From the NCBI RefSeq assembly GCF_905480005.1, contig NZ_CAJQOO010000008.1, positions 1-64,000 on the forward strand: a stretch of DNA of 64,000 nucleotides. Reading direction: 5' to 3'. Both the position numbers and the translations under genes were made by a program. This stretch comes from an uncultured Maricaulis sp. GTDB taxonomy: Bacteria; Pseudomonadota; Alphaproteobacteria; Caulobacterales; Maricaulaceae. Under the pieces are notes generated by a model that saw only the letters and a program-made list of their open reading frames with translations, searched no databases and had not been told where the DNA came from. This document shows, piece by piece, positions 8,872 to 17,627 of the stretch. Positions within the stretch are counted from its first letter, which is position 1; each line of letters starts with the position of its first letter.

Positions 8872-10539
8872 CTATTCGGCGGGTTCCGCGACCGGCTTGG
8901 CACTCTCGGCCATCATCGCCTCCACGGTCTTTTGAACGCTGCCGTAATCGGTCTTTCCGGTTCCCAGGACGGGAATGCTCTCGACCTGGATGATCTTGCG
9001 CGGAATGGCGAGATCGGAGATTCCGTGATTGCGGGCGAAGGCGACCAGATCAGCGCGATCCGCCTTGGCGTAATCGGTGAGCAGGACGACCTGCTCGCCC
9101 TTGCGCTTGTCCGGAATTGCCGCAGCGGCATGCATATTGTCGGGCCACAATGAAGTCGCACAATTCTCGACCACGGCCAGGGACACCATCTCACCGCCAA
9201 GCTTGGCAAAGCGCTTCACGCGGCCGCGGATGGAAATATAGCCTTCCTCGTCAATGGAGACGATGTCGCCGGTGTCGTGCCAGCCACCGGCTGGTGCATC
9301 GAGAACGAGCGGCGCATCTGGGCGAATATAGCCCCTCATGATGTTCGGCCCCTTGATGTGCAATTGGCCGCCATCCGTAATGCCGTCGACTTTCACCAGT
9401 CTGGCCTGGCAGCCGGGCATGATCTGACCGACGGTTCCGGGCCGGTTATTGTCCGGCTGATTGACCGAGAAGACCGGCGCGGCCTCGGTCAGGCCATAGC
9501 CTTCGACAATCTCCAGATTGAATCGCCGCCGCAGCGAGGAGCGGGTCTCGTCCTTGACCCGCTCGGCACCACAGACGGCCATGCGCAGGGATGAGAGATC
9601 ATCGGCGTCCGCAGCCCGGGCGTACTGGTTCATGAAGGTGTCGGTGGCGAACAGGATGGTCGCCTTGGTTTCGGCGATCCGTTTGACGATCGTCTTGGCC
9701 TGTAGCGGCGTGGGATGGCAGATCGCCGGAACGCCGAGGCCGAGCGGGACCAGCACACCGCCGGTCAGCCCGAAGCAATGGAAGGTCGGCAGCGGGTTGA
9801 ACAGGATATCGGTCGGCAGGATCCGGATATGGTCGCGGACCTGTTCCACATTGGCCAGGAGATTGGCGTGGCTGAGAACAACGCCCTTGGGATCCCCTTC
9901 AGTCCCGGAGGTGAAGAGATAGACGGCCGGACTGTCCGGATCGGGATGCGCCCGAACCAGAAAAGGCGCCACCATGCCGACGGCTGCCGCGATCTTGTCC
10001 TTGATCGACAGGTTTTCGCGTACGTCTTCCAGATAGATCAGCTCATGATCTTCCTTGAGCGTGGCTTCGAGCTCCTGGAGTTCGCCCAGTTCAATGAAAC
10101 GACGCGCGGTGACGATGCGCTTGGCCTTGCAGGCCCGGCATGCGGCTTTCAGCGCCCGTTCGCCGGCGGTGAAATTGAGCATGGCCGGGACACGGCCATA
10201 GGCAGACACGGCGTAGAAGGAGATGATGGCGCCGACACCGGTTGGCAGCAGAACGCCAACGGCTTCGCCCTTTTCCGTCCCCGCCTTGAGGGCATGGCCC
10301 AGCGCGAAGACAGCTTTGGTCAGGTCTCCGAAGGACAGTTCGCGACCATCGGCATCGACCGCAGCGAGCTTCTTGCTGCCATACCGACGCTTGGAATCGA
10401 GCAGAGCGGCAAAGACCGATTTACGGATCCTCTTGAGATTGAAGTCCGGCCCGTTGAAAACTTCACCGATCTCCGGCGCATTGGTGTCCGCGGCAACGGT
10501 TCCGGCTGGCATGTCGCCAGCGGCTGCAGTGTCAGCCAT
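8872..10539 (-). CDS. Stand-alone acyl-[ACP]/acyl-CoA synthetase, Aas synthetase-domain type
   Basis: ANL-superfamily adenylating enzyme of 555 residues. The P-loop is [17 protein letters not shown]. Other core motifs are the aromatic [13 protein letters not shown], the GYGLTEAAP motif, and the hinge/loop [25 protein letters not shown]. The pattern [19 protein letters not shown], then GTVGQIMPG, then GPNIMRGYI is close to the synthetase half of E. coli Aas (lysophospholipid acylation). The PlsC-type acyltransferase half of Aas is absent. GGGAGGA precedes the ATG. It lies between the bactofilin-like genes on the opposite strand. It probably activates fatty acids for phospholipid repair or envelope lipid synthesis. 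Confidence 0.85.
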   Translation of the reverse strand: [555 protein letters not shown]

Positions 10540-10792
10540 GTAATCCTCCCATCAACGCTCATCTTACGCGAGCGTTTGCTTGATCCGGGATATTACGCCT
10601 GGCTGACGTATAGGGAAGGGGGAGGAATGATTCACATCACTCCGATGCAGATTACATCGCGATATACGGAAATAATTTATCGAAAAACGAAAAAACCGGT
10701 TGATATCGAAATTCGATAATGTAAGCTCCGTCTCAACGCTGGGGAGCGTCTGACCGGGGCTTCGAACGCCCTGACTTGTACGGGAGACTGAC
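10540..10792. promoter_or_regulatory. Divergent promoter region, AT-rich
   Basis: This 253-bp spacer separates the divergent synthetase and second beta-repeat gene. It contains an AT-rich stretch (about 10660-10720) unlike its GC-rich surroundings and a 15-bp palindrome, so it probably carries both promoters. Confidence 0.45.
10704..10718. promoter_or_regulatory. Operator-like palindrome
   Basis: TATCGAA-A-TTCGATA gives perfect 7-bp arms around one central base. It lies about 75 bp before the beta-repeat lipoprotein start at 10793 and about 165 bp before the synthetase start. The size and symmetry fit a dimeric repressor site. The regulator is unknown. Confidence 0.4.
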
Positions 10793-11566
10793 ATGCAAAA
10801 GGTCCTGCTGGCCGCTTCGGCCATGACCACTGCGCTGATGACGTCGGGCTGCGTGATCGTGGTCGATGGTGACGACGACAGCAAGATGCTGCGCGGCCAT
10901 GGAATGCGGACTGTCGACGGCTATGTCGTTCTGGACCGCGATGGCGATTACAGCCGTCTGGCCGGCGACGTGAATCTGCGCGGCCGTATCGGCGGCGATC
11001 TCAGCCTGGTTGCAGGCGATGTGGATGCCGATGACCTTCAGGTTGGCGGCGATGTCTCGATCGCTGGTGGCGATATCAATTTTTCCGGTCGTATCGGTCG
11101 TGAGGCGTCCATCGCAGGCGGTGAAATCACCTTTGCTGCCGATGTCGGCGACGAACTCAACCTGGCCGGTGGCGAGATCGACTTCTCCGGCCGTGTCGAA
11201 GGCGAGGCAGCTCTGGCAGCCGGCGAGATGACGGTTGGGGGCTGGTTCGGCGATGAGCTTCATGCCCAGGCTGACGAGATCCGCTTTACCGGTGAGGCGA
11301 CCGGTCCGGTCAAGCTCGTGGCGGCCGAGGACCTCAACCGCAATCGGCGCAATAATCAGCGCGGTCTCATCGAGATCAGCGGCTCGCTGACCGGTGGTGG
11401 CCAGATCTGTGCGATCGACGTCGTGTTCACCGAAACGGCGCGCGTGCGAGATGGCGTCACGGTCTGGGCGGAAAACGCTCCGGTCACGCAATCCGGCGCC
11501 CAGGTGTCCGGCCTTGACTACCAGCCGCGCAATGGTCGCGATTGCGACGATCTGACCGAGGACTAA
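10793..11566 (+). CDS. Bactofilin-like beta-repeat lipoprotein (second of three)
   Basis: 257-residue predicted lipoprotein with a lipobox in LMTSGC. After a short acidic linker the protein is a regular repeat of about 12-18 residues (IGGDLSLVAGDV, VGGDVSIAGGDI, IGREASIAGGEI, VGDELNLAGGEI), a right-handed beta-helix pattern like polymer-forming cytoskeletal proteins. The C-terminus GRDCDDL matches GRDCDHL of the gene at 8056, and GGGQIC matches its other Cys, so the two are paralogues. AT-rich DNA and a palindrome lie upstream. It is followed after 60 bp by the third family member. Confidence 0.77.
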   Translation: MQKVLLAASAMTTALMTSGCVIVVDGDDDSKMLRGHGMRTVDGYVVLDRDGDYSRLAGDVNLRGRIGGDLSLVAGDVDADDLQVGGDVSIAGGDINFSGRIGREASIAGGEITFAADVGDELNLAGGEIDFSGRVEGEAALAAGEMTVGGWFGDELHAQADEIRFTGEATGPVKLVAAEDLNRNRRNNQRGLIEISGSLTGGGQICAIDVVFTETARVRDGVTVWAENAPVTQSGAQVSGLDYQPRNGRDCDDLTED

Positions 11567-11626
11567 TCCCAAGCCAATAGCGGTTCAATCCTGACCTGAT
11601 CGCCGGGGGGCGCAGGGAGATTCAAA

Positions 11627-12931
11627 ATGAACATCATAAAGATGCGGAAAATGGTGATGGCCGGGGGGCTGGCCATTTCCCTTTTAACCGGTGCCGCGAC
11701 CGCGCAGGTCATAGGCGGCGAAGTGGATGTCGAAGGCAGCAGTAATGACGTCATCTTCCTTGGCGGGGAGATGAATGTCCGCGGCCTGGTCGATGGCGAT
11801 ATCAAGGGCATTGCCGGCGTGATCCAGGTCGATGCCGATGTGCGCGGTTCGGTGCAGCTGGTCGGCGGCGAGATCGATGTGTCCGGCACGATCGGCAATG
11901 ATCTCGACATCGCCGGTGGCGACGTGCAATCCGATGCCGCCGTGACCGGAGATGTCAATTTCGCCGGTGGTGACAGCCAGGTTGGCGGCACGATTGGCGG
12001 CATGCTGAACAGCGCGGCCGGCTATCTGGAAATCAGCGCGCAGATTGGCGGCGATGCCAAGCTGGCCGGTGGCTATATCGAAACCACCCGCTCAAGCAAT
12101 ATCGCCGGGTCGGCCGAGATTGTCGGCGGGGAGGTTCACCTCGCGGGCCAGATTGACGGGCCTGTTGATATCGAAGGTGGCGAGATTCACCTGTCCGGCA
12201 CTTTCCTGGGCGATGTCGAGGTCACGGCCGAAGAAGTCTATGTGCTCGACGGCACCCGGGTGTCAGGCGAATTGCAGATCCGCTCACCCAGTGATCCGGT
12301 CATTGCCGACGGCACGAGCTTTGGCAGTTATGATTACGAATATGAGCGTTTCAATTTTGGCGCCCGCGACTGGAAACAGGTCGATTTCGGTCCGGAGTTC
12401 GATTTTCCGACCGGCGTCTTCAGCCTGTTCATTCCGGGCGCAGCCTTCCTGCTGGCAGCCCTTGCCTGCATGATAGCGCCGAGTGGTTGCGCGTCGGTGG
12501 CGACGAAGTTCCGCGAGCAACCTGTTGTCACCGGATTCCTGGGCTTCATCAGCTTCGCCCTGTCGCCGATCTTCCTGATCATGATGACCATCTTGCTGGC
12601 CATTACGGTGGTGGGCATCCTGCTGATCCCGATCATGTGGCTCATTTTCTGGCCCTTCATGCTGCTCTGCATCGGTCTGGGAGCCATTTCCGTCGGCGAC
12701 ATGATCTTCAATCGAGAGCCGGACGAGAAGAGTCTCGGCCTGGGCATGCGCCTGCTCTCGACCTTTGCGGTCGTGGCCGTTTTCGCGGCTCTGGGAGCCT
12801 TGCCGGTAGCCGGTGTGCTCGCCGGTTTCTTCTTGCTCTTCATCGGTCTGGGTGCCTGGGTGATGTCGCTCGGGAAGCGTCGACCGACGGCCCCGGTGAT
12901 GGGGGCAAGTGCCACCGCATCGGCAGAGTGA
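11627..12931 (+). CDS. Bactofilin-like beta-repeat protein with C-terminal membrane domain (third of three)
   Basis: 434 residues. A cleavable-type signal (MVMAGGLAISLLTGAATA) is followed by about 200 residues of beta-helix repeats (VGGEIDVSGTIGNDLDIAGG, VNFAGGDSQVGGTIGG). The C-terminal half has about four hydrophobic segments: LFIPGAAFLLAALACMIA; PVVTGFLGFISFALSPIFLI with IMMTILLAITVVGILLI; MWLIFWPFMLLCIGLGAI; LLSTFAVVAVFAALGALPVA with VLAGFFLLFIGLGAWVM. The repeat domain would sit outside the cytoplasm, anchored in the inner membrane. It probably works with the two lipoproteins encoded upstream. Function unknown. Confidence 0.77.
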   Translation: MNIIKMRKMVMAGGLAISLLTGAATAQVIGGEVDVEGSSNDVIFLGGEMNVRGLVDGDIKGIAGVIQVDADVRGSVQLVGGEIDVSGTIGNDLDIAGGDVQSDAAVTGDVNFAGGDSQVGGTIGGMLNSAAGYLEISAQIGGDAKLAGGYIETTRSSNIAGSAEIVGGEVHLAGQIDGPVDIEGGEIHLSGTFLGDVEVTAEEVYVLDGTRVSGELQIRSPSDPVIADGTSFGSYDYEYERFNFGARDWKQVDFGPEFDFPTGVFSLFIPGAAFLLAALACMIAPSGCASVATKFREQPVVTGFLGFISFALSPIFLIMMTILLAITVVGILLIPIMWLIFWPFMLLCIGLGAISVGDMIFNREPDEKSLGLGMRLLSTFAVVAVFAALGALPVAGVLAGFFLLFIGLGAWVMSLGKRRPTAPVMGASATASAE

Positions 12932-13023
12932 GTCACTCCGCATCATGACAATGCGGAAAGGCGGGGGTGACCTTGCCGGGTGCGCGCGCTAAATCTCCCC
13001 GTGAATGTCCCACAGCAGGGGTA

Positions 13024-15468
13024 ATGGGGAATATGCGTACTCTTCACATGATTGCATTGGCTGCAGCGACCGCAACGTTCAACGTTGCGGTCGCCCAGCC
13101 TGTCCAGCAGACCGTCAATGACTGGCGGGATGCTTTCCGACAGCTCGAAGACGAAGACTGGCCGTCGCCAAATCGCGAACGCCGCGCCACCGGTGCGCCG
13201 GGACCGGATTACTGGCAGCAGCAGGTCGATTACGACATTGATATCCGGCTCGACGAAGAGGCCAAACACCTCTTTGGCACCGAGACGGTGACCTATACCA
13301 ACAATGCTCCGGACACGCTGGACTTCCTGTGGTTCCTGCTCGACCAGAACCGTTTCCGTCCGGATTCCATCGCCGTGATGACCGAAACGGTCGGCGGTGG
13401 CGGGCGGGCCTCGGGCCGCGTGGGTGAGTCGATGCCCGAAGGCATCTCCGCCCGGTCCATGCGTCGCCGCCAGATGCTTGATGAGGACGGTTACGGCTTC
13501 AACATCACCGGGGTCACCGACGCCGATGGCGCGCCGATGGACTTCACCATCGTCGATACGCTTCTGCGTCTCGATCTGGATACGGACCTGGAGACCGGCG
13601 ACAGCGTCACCTTTACCATTGAATGGGACTACCGCCTCGTGGAGACCCAGGTCATTGGTGGCCGGGCCGGCTGGGAATGCTTCGAAGAGACCGAGGATAC
13701 CGGTGCCGACTGCATCTATCAGATCGCACAATGGTTCCCCCGTGCCGCGGTCTTCTCCGACTATGAAGGCTGGCACAACAAGGCCTTTCTCGGTCGAGGG
13801 GAATTCGGCCTCGAATTCGGCGATTACGACGTGTCGATCCGCGTGCCGCAGGACTTCATCGTCTCGGCCACGGGCGTGCTTCAAAATGCCGACGAGGTCC
13901 TGACCGAACCGCAGCGTGAGCGTCTGGAAGAGGCCCGCACGGCTGATGAGCCGGTCTTTATCGTCACCCCGGCGGAAGCCCGCGCCAATGAGCGTCGCGG
14001 AACCCGTTCGATGGCGACCTGGGAATTCCGGGCCGAGAATGTCCGCGATTTTGCCTGGGCCGGTTCACGCAAATTCATCTGGGACGCGGTCGGTGTCGAA
14101 CAGGACGGGGAGGGCGATGCGCCCGACCTGGTCATGGCGATGTCCTTCTATCCCAATGAGAGCGAGCCGCTCTGGTCGACCTTCTCGACCCGTGCCGTCG
14201 AGCACACGCTTGCTGTCTACAATGATTTCGCCTTCCCTTACCCGTACCCGGTCGCGCAATCGATCGCCGGCCCGCAGGGCGGGATGGAATACCCGATGAT
14301 CACCTTCAATGGCGGCTCCTATGGCCGTCCGATGGTCGATGATGACGGTAATCTCAGCTATTCGCTGGGTTCCAAGCGTGGCCTGATCGGCGTCATCATC
14401 CACGAGATCGGTCACATCTACTTCCCGATGGTCGTCAATACCGATGAGCGCCAGTGGACCTGGATGGATGAAGGGGTGAACTCCTTCCTGCAATTCCAGG
14501 CCGAGCGTCAGTGGGAAGAAAACTTCCCGGTTCGCCGCGGCGACCCGCACTCGATCACGTCCTACATGGCATCAACCAACCAGATGCCGATCATGACGCA
14601 ATCAGACTCCATTCTTCAGTTCGGACCGAACGCCTATTCCAAGCCGACCATCGCCCTGGTGGTTCTACGTGAGACGGTGCTGGGACGCGAATTGTTCGAC
14701 GAGGCCTTCCGGGCCTATTCCGAGCGTTGGCGTTTCCGTCGCCCGACCCCCTATGACTTCTTCCGCACGATGGAGGAGGTTTCCGGGGTGGATCTCGACT
14801 GGTTCTGGCGGGGCTGGTTCTACTCCACCGATCATGTCGACATCTCCCTGGACCGGGTGATCGAGGGGACGTTCGATACCGAGGATCCGGGCATCGAGAA
14901 CATGCGTGCCCGTGAGCAGGCTGCCAGCGAACCGGAGAGCCTGACCCAGGCCTCCAACCGCGAAAACGGTGTCGCTCTCTATGCGGACAGCAATCCGGAA
15001 GTGCTGGATTTCTACTCCGAGAATGATCGTCACACCGTCACCAATCGCGAGCGCGAAGCGTATGAGAGCCTGCGCGAAGGGCTGGAAGACTGGGAAGCGG
15101 ACATCCTCGACAGCGGTGATCGCGTCTACTATCTCGACTTCACCAATGAGGGCGGGGTGGTCATGCCGATCATCCTCGAATTCACCTTCGCGGATGGGTC
15201 CACCGAGATGGTGCGCATCCCGGCTGAAGTCTGGCGCTACAACCCGCGCAATGTGACCTGGACCTACGTCTCGGACCGCCAGGTCATGTCCGTGGAGCTG
15301 GATCCGCTGTGGGAAACGGCCGATGCCGATCGCACCGACAACTATTATCCGCCCCGCATCGAACCGACGCGTCTCGAGCTCTACCGCTCGTCCAGCAACC
15401 CATCCAGCATGATGGACGATCTGGACCTGCGGGTGACCCGCGACAGCGTCAATACGCGTCCGGAATAG
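13024..15468 (+). CDS. Secreted M1-family zinc metallopeptidase
   Basis: Large (about 814-residue) gluzincin. The zinc site is HEIGH near residue 460 with the downstream Glu in WTWMDEGVNSF, and the GGMEY motif is present as QGGMEYPMITF. A signal peptide begins at MRTLHMIALAAATATFNVAVA. The ATG at 13024 is chosen; the ATG at 13033 is equally reasonable and a GTG at 12967 is unlikely. Probably a periplasmic or exported aminopeptidase-like protein. The DUF6702-like gene follows after 25 bp, a pairing known for this peptidase group. Confidence 0.88.
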   Translation: MGNMRTLHMIALAAATATFNVAVAQPVQQTVNDWRDAFRQLEDEDWPSPNRERRATGAPGPDYWQQQVDYDIDIRLDEEAKHLFGTETVTYTNNAPDTLDFLWFLLDQNRFRPDSIAVMTETVGGGGRASGRVGESMPEGISARSMRRRQMLDEDGYGFNITGVTDADGAPMDFTIVDTLLRLDLDTDLETGDSVTFTIEWDYRLVETQVIGGRAGWECFEETEDTGADCIYQIAQWFPRAAVFSDYEGWHNKAFLGRGEFGLEFGDYDVSIRVPQDFIVSATGVLQNADEVLTEPQRERLEEARTADEPVFIVTPAEARANERRGTRSMATWEFRAENVRDFAWAGSRKFIWDAVGVEQDGEGDAPDLVMAMSFYPNESEPLWSTFSTRAVEHTLAVYNDFAFPYPYPVAQSIAGPQGGMEYPMITFNGGSYGRPMVDDDGNLSYSLGSKRGLIGVIIHEIGHIYFPMVVNTDERQWTWMDEGVNSFLQFQAERQWEENFPVRRGDPHSITSYMASTNQMPIMTQSDSILQFGPNAYSKPTIALVVLRETVLGRELFDEAFRAYSERWRFRRPTPYDFFRTMEEVSGVDLDWFWRGWFYSTDHVDISLDRVIEGTFDTEDPGIENMRAREQAASEPESLTQASNRENGVALYADSNPEVLDFYSENDRHTVTNREREAYESLREGLEDWEADILDSGDRVYYLDFTNEGGVVMPIILEFTFADGSTEMVRIPAEVWRYNPRNVTWTYVSDRQVMSVELDPLWETADADRTDNYYPPRIEPTRLELYRSSSNPSSMMDDLDLRVTRDSVNTRPE

Positions 15469-15493
15469 GCTAGCAGGAGGGCCGCGAAACAGC

Positions 15494-16003
15494 ATGCGCA
15501 TCCGTTCGACCCTCCTGACCGCTCTGGCGGGGCTGTCCCTGGTGACAGCCCCGACCCTTGCCCACCGCATGCATGCCGGCGTCACCGAGATCGCCGTCAA
15601 TGAACGCACGGGCGAGCTCGAAATCATCCACCGGGTCTATGGTCATGATCTGATGGAGGCGCTGGACCGGACCGATCTGGACGCCGACACCTACCTGGCC
15701 ACGCCCGAGGGCCTGGCTGCGGTCGGCGCCTATGCCGGCCGGACCTTCCGCATGGCCGATACCGACGGCGAGCTTCTCGAATTATCCTATGTCGGTGCCG
15801 AGGCCGATGGTGAGTTCACCTGGATCTATTTTTCGGCCGCCATCCCGGCCGAACAAGCCAGTTTCATCGTCGATAATGACCTGCTCGCCGAGACGTTCGA
15901 CGACCAGGTCATGATGACCAATCTGCGCTTCAATTCCGCCGTTCGCACGGCGATGCAGGGGCCGGGGCAACGCTCACCGGTCCGCGTTCGCTTCAGCGAC
16001 TAG
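15494..16003 (+). CDS. Secreted DUF6702-like protein
   Basis: 169-residue protein with a signal peptide (LLTALAGLSLVTAPTLA) then HRMHAGVTEIAVNERTGELEIIHRVYGHDLMEAL. The rest predicts mainly beta structure (FTWIYFSAAIPAEQASFIVDNDLL) and ends with VRVRFSD. The HxMH-hT-h-h start is typical of the DUF6702 family as I recall it; such proteins are often next to M1 peptidases, as here. AGGAGGG lies 11 bp upstream of the ATG. Function unknown. Confidence 0.7.
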   Translation: MRIRSTLLTALAGLSLVTAPTLAHRMHAGVTEIAVNERTGELEIIHRVYGHDLMEALDRTDLDADTYLATPEGLAAVGAYAGRTFRMADTDGELLELSYVGAEADGEFTWIYFSAAIPAEQASFIVDNDLLAETFDDQVMMTNLRFNSAVRTAMQGPGQRSPVRVRFSD

Positions 16004-16013
16004 ACCGACCCGC

Positions 16014-16772
16014 CTAGACCTTGTGGACAAGCGCCGGGCAGCGGCACGTGAATGCGCCGGCCAGATCGCCTTCCGTGCGGGTATAATCAAACGTCACTTC
16101 CTCACCCGCTGCCAGATCGCGCAGCGCCACCAGGGTGGGCAGGGCGGTCTCCTGGTCATAGATGATTTCGCAACTCGGCTCGCAGGCGTGATTGACGAAA
16201 TGGCCATAGCCCGTGGGTTCGATATGGCGGCCATCATCGGTGCGGAAGGAATAGGGCGTCTGGCGCGCGCCGACGGGCCCGTAGATCCCCAGCACCGTCT
16301 CGCCCGCCGTCACCGCCATTTCCAGGACCGTGCCCCAGCCATGGGTGGGTGAGCGGTCCAGCCGCGCCGCGGGCGCATGGGCCATCACATAGGGCTGCGC
16401 CGCCGGTGCGCTGGCCTCGCCGGCCTGCGCGCCGGGCCTTGCCTGACCGGCAATGCGGCCCACCAGGGCAGCGCCATGGCGCCGTGCCTCGGGCGCGAGG
16501 TCGAGCATGACGCCGGCCTCGGCTAGCGTTGTTCCATCTGCAAATTCAAGCATCAGGGCGAGCTGGTCACCCATAAGGAGCCCGCGTGCCTCGGCCGGTC
16601 GCGCCAGCCCGTCACGCTCGGCAATCCGGTCGACCCGGCCCGATACCCGACCATCCGCCTCGATCACCAGCGCCAGGCGATCATAAAGCCGCGTCCCGTC
16701 TGCCGCGACATGAAACCCGATCAGATGGACCGGCACAGACTCCGGTCCGGTAGCCCCAAGAAACCCCAGCAT
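16014..16772 (-). CDS. SET-domain protein, putative lysine methyltransferase
   Basis: 252 residues. The C-terminal 120 residues form a SET domain: GWGTVLEMAVTAGETVLGIYG, then the cofactor-pocket motif GYGHFVNHACEPSCEI, then GEEVTFDYT, ending in a post-SET-like CRC. SET enzymes use S-adenosylmethionine to methylate lysine, here perhaps of a ribosomal or nucleoid protein. The N-terminal 130 residues are unrecognised. The ATG at 16772 is chosen because GGGGGA is correctly spaced; the longer frame starts at a TTG. The ribosome site lies in a 13-bp hairpin (16776-16823), hinting at translational control. Confidence 0.75.
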   Translation of the reverse strand: MLGFLGATGPESVPVHLIGFHVAADGTRLYDRLALVIEADGRVSGRVDRIAERDGLARPAEARGLLMGDQLALMLEFADGTTLAEAGVMLDLAPEARRHGAALVGRIAGQARPGAQAGEASAPAAQPYVMAHAPAARLDRSPTHGWGTVLEMAVTAGETVLGIYGPVGARQTPYSFRTDDGRHIEPTGYGHFVNHACEPSCEIIYDQETALPTLVALRDLAAGEEVTFDYTRTEGDLAGAFTCRCPALVHKV

Positions 16773-16775
16773 GCC

Positions 16776-16823
16776 CAAATCCCCCAACACAAACAATAAG
16801 GTGAAGTGAGGTTAGGGGATTTG
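16776..16823 (-). promoter_or_regulatory. RNA hairpin masking the SET gene ribosome-binding site
   Basis: In the minus-strand transcript CAAATCCCCTAAC (from 16823 to 16811) pairs with GTTGGGGGATTTG (16788 to 16776): 13 continuous pairs, one of them U-G, with a 22-nt loop. The 3' arm contains GGGGGA, the probable Shine-Dalgarno sequence, 3-4 bases before the ATG at 16772. Such pairing would hide the site; what might open it is not known. Confidence 0.5.
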
Positions 16824-16895
16824 CCTGGATGAACAAGGCTGAAGGGAGAATTCTGACTATTCGCCGAGGTGATGTCCGGGTCCCGACGCGTATGG

Positions 16896-17627
16896 TTATA
16901 CGCCCTGCCGGCCACGTTCGTCAGCCAGGCGCACAAGGATGGCCTCGATCCGGGCGCGCAGGGCAATCAGGACCAGATGGGAATTGTCCTGGGTGATATA
17001 GGCGCCCTGCAGGGCGTCCAGGATTTCCGGGTCCTCCAGCAGCACCGCGCGATCGACAGCCTCGACACTGCCAAGCTGCTCGAAGGTCTCGGATGGCAGG
17101 CCCGTCAGTTCCAGAGTTTTGGCGCGTATGATAACGCGGCCCAACTCATTGATCGAGCTTGTGAATTGCGAAAACTGGTCGCGCAGGAAGCTGACATTGC
17201 TGTCATAGGTGTAGAGTTCGTCCCGAAGGTCTTCATTCCGGATGAGGCGCAAGCGGCCCGTCGACACCATTTCCTGAAAGGCCACGGATGGCCCCGGCAT
17301 CGTCGCCACGGAATCCACCAGGGCGAGATCAGCGGCAAGGTTCGCCTCGTCCAGCTGGCCGGCCCGAATCCCGGCGATCAGACGCCCGGTGACGTCCAGA
17401 TAGAGTAATTGCCGCTCTATACCCCGCTCGGTCAGTGCCAATTGTTGTTCGAAATCACGCTCCAGTCGTTCCAGAAGGCTATGCGTCTCGATCCGCTCCT
17501 GGCGGGCCTCATTCCAGTTATTGACCTGCAGACCGATGAAGACACCGAACACCACGATCAGCGTTTCGATCAGCACGGTAAACCAGTCCTGCTTGCGCAG
17601 GGCGATAACCAGACGACGCAAGATCAT
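16896..17627 (-). CDS. Single-pass membrane protein with helical domain (DUF6090-like)
   Basis: 243 residues from the ATG at 17627, which has a run of seven Gs just upstream. One membrane segment lies near the N-terminus (WFTVLIETLIVVFGVFIGLQV), followed by NNWNEARQERIETHSLLERL. This start is typical of a family of bacterial membrane proteins annotated DUF6090. The remainder is charged and largely helical, so a long coiled or helical periplasmic domain is likely. Nothing indicates a catalytic site. The frame extends upstream into repeat-like DNA that should not be counted as coding. Confidence 0.7.
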   Translation of the reverse strand: MILRRLVIALRKQDWFTVLIETLIVVFGVFIGLQVNNWNEARQERIETHSLLERLERDFEQQLALTERGIERQLLYLDVTGRLIAGIRAGQLDEANLAADLALVDSVATMPGPSVAFQEMVSTGRLRLIRNEDLRDELYTYDSNVSFLRDQFSQFTSSINELGRVIIRAKTLELTGLPSETFEQLGSVEAVDRAVLLEDPEILDALQGAYITQDNSHLVLIALRARIEAILVRLADERGRQGV

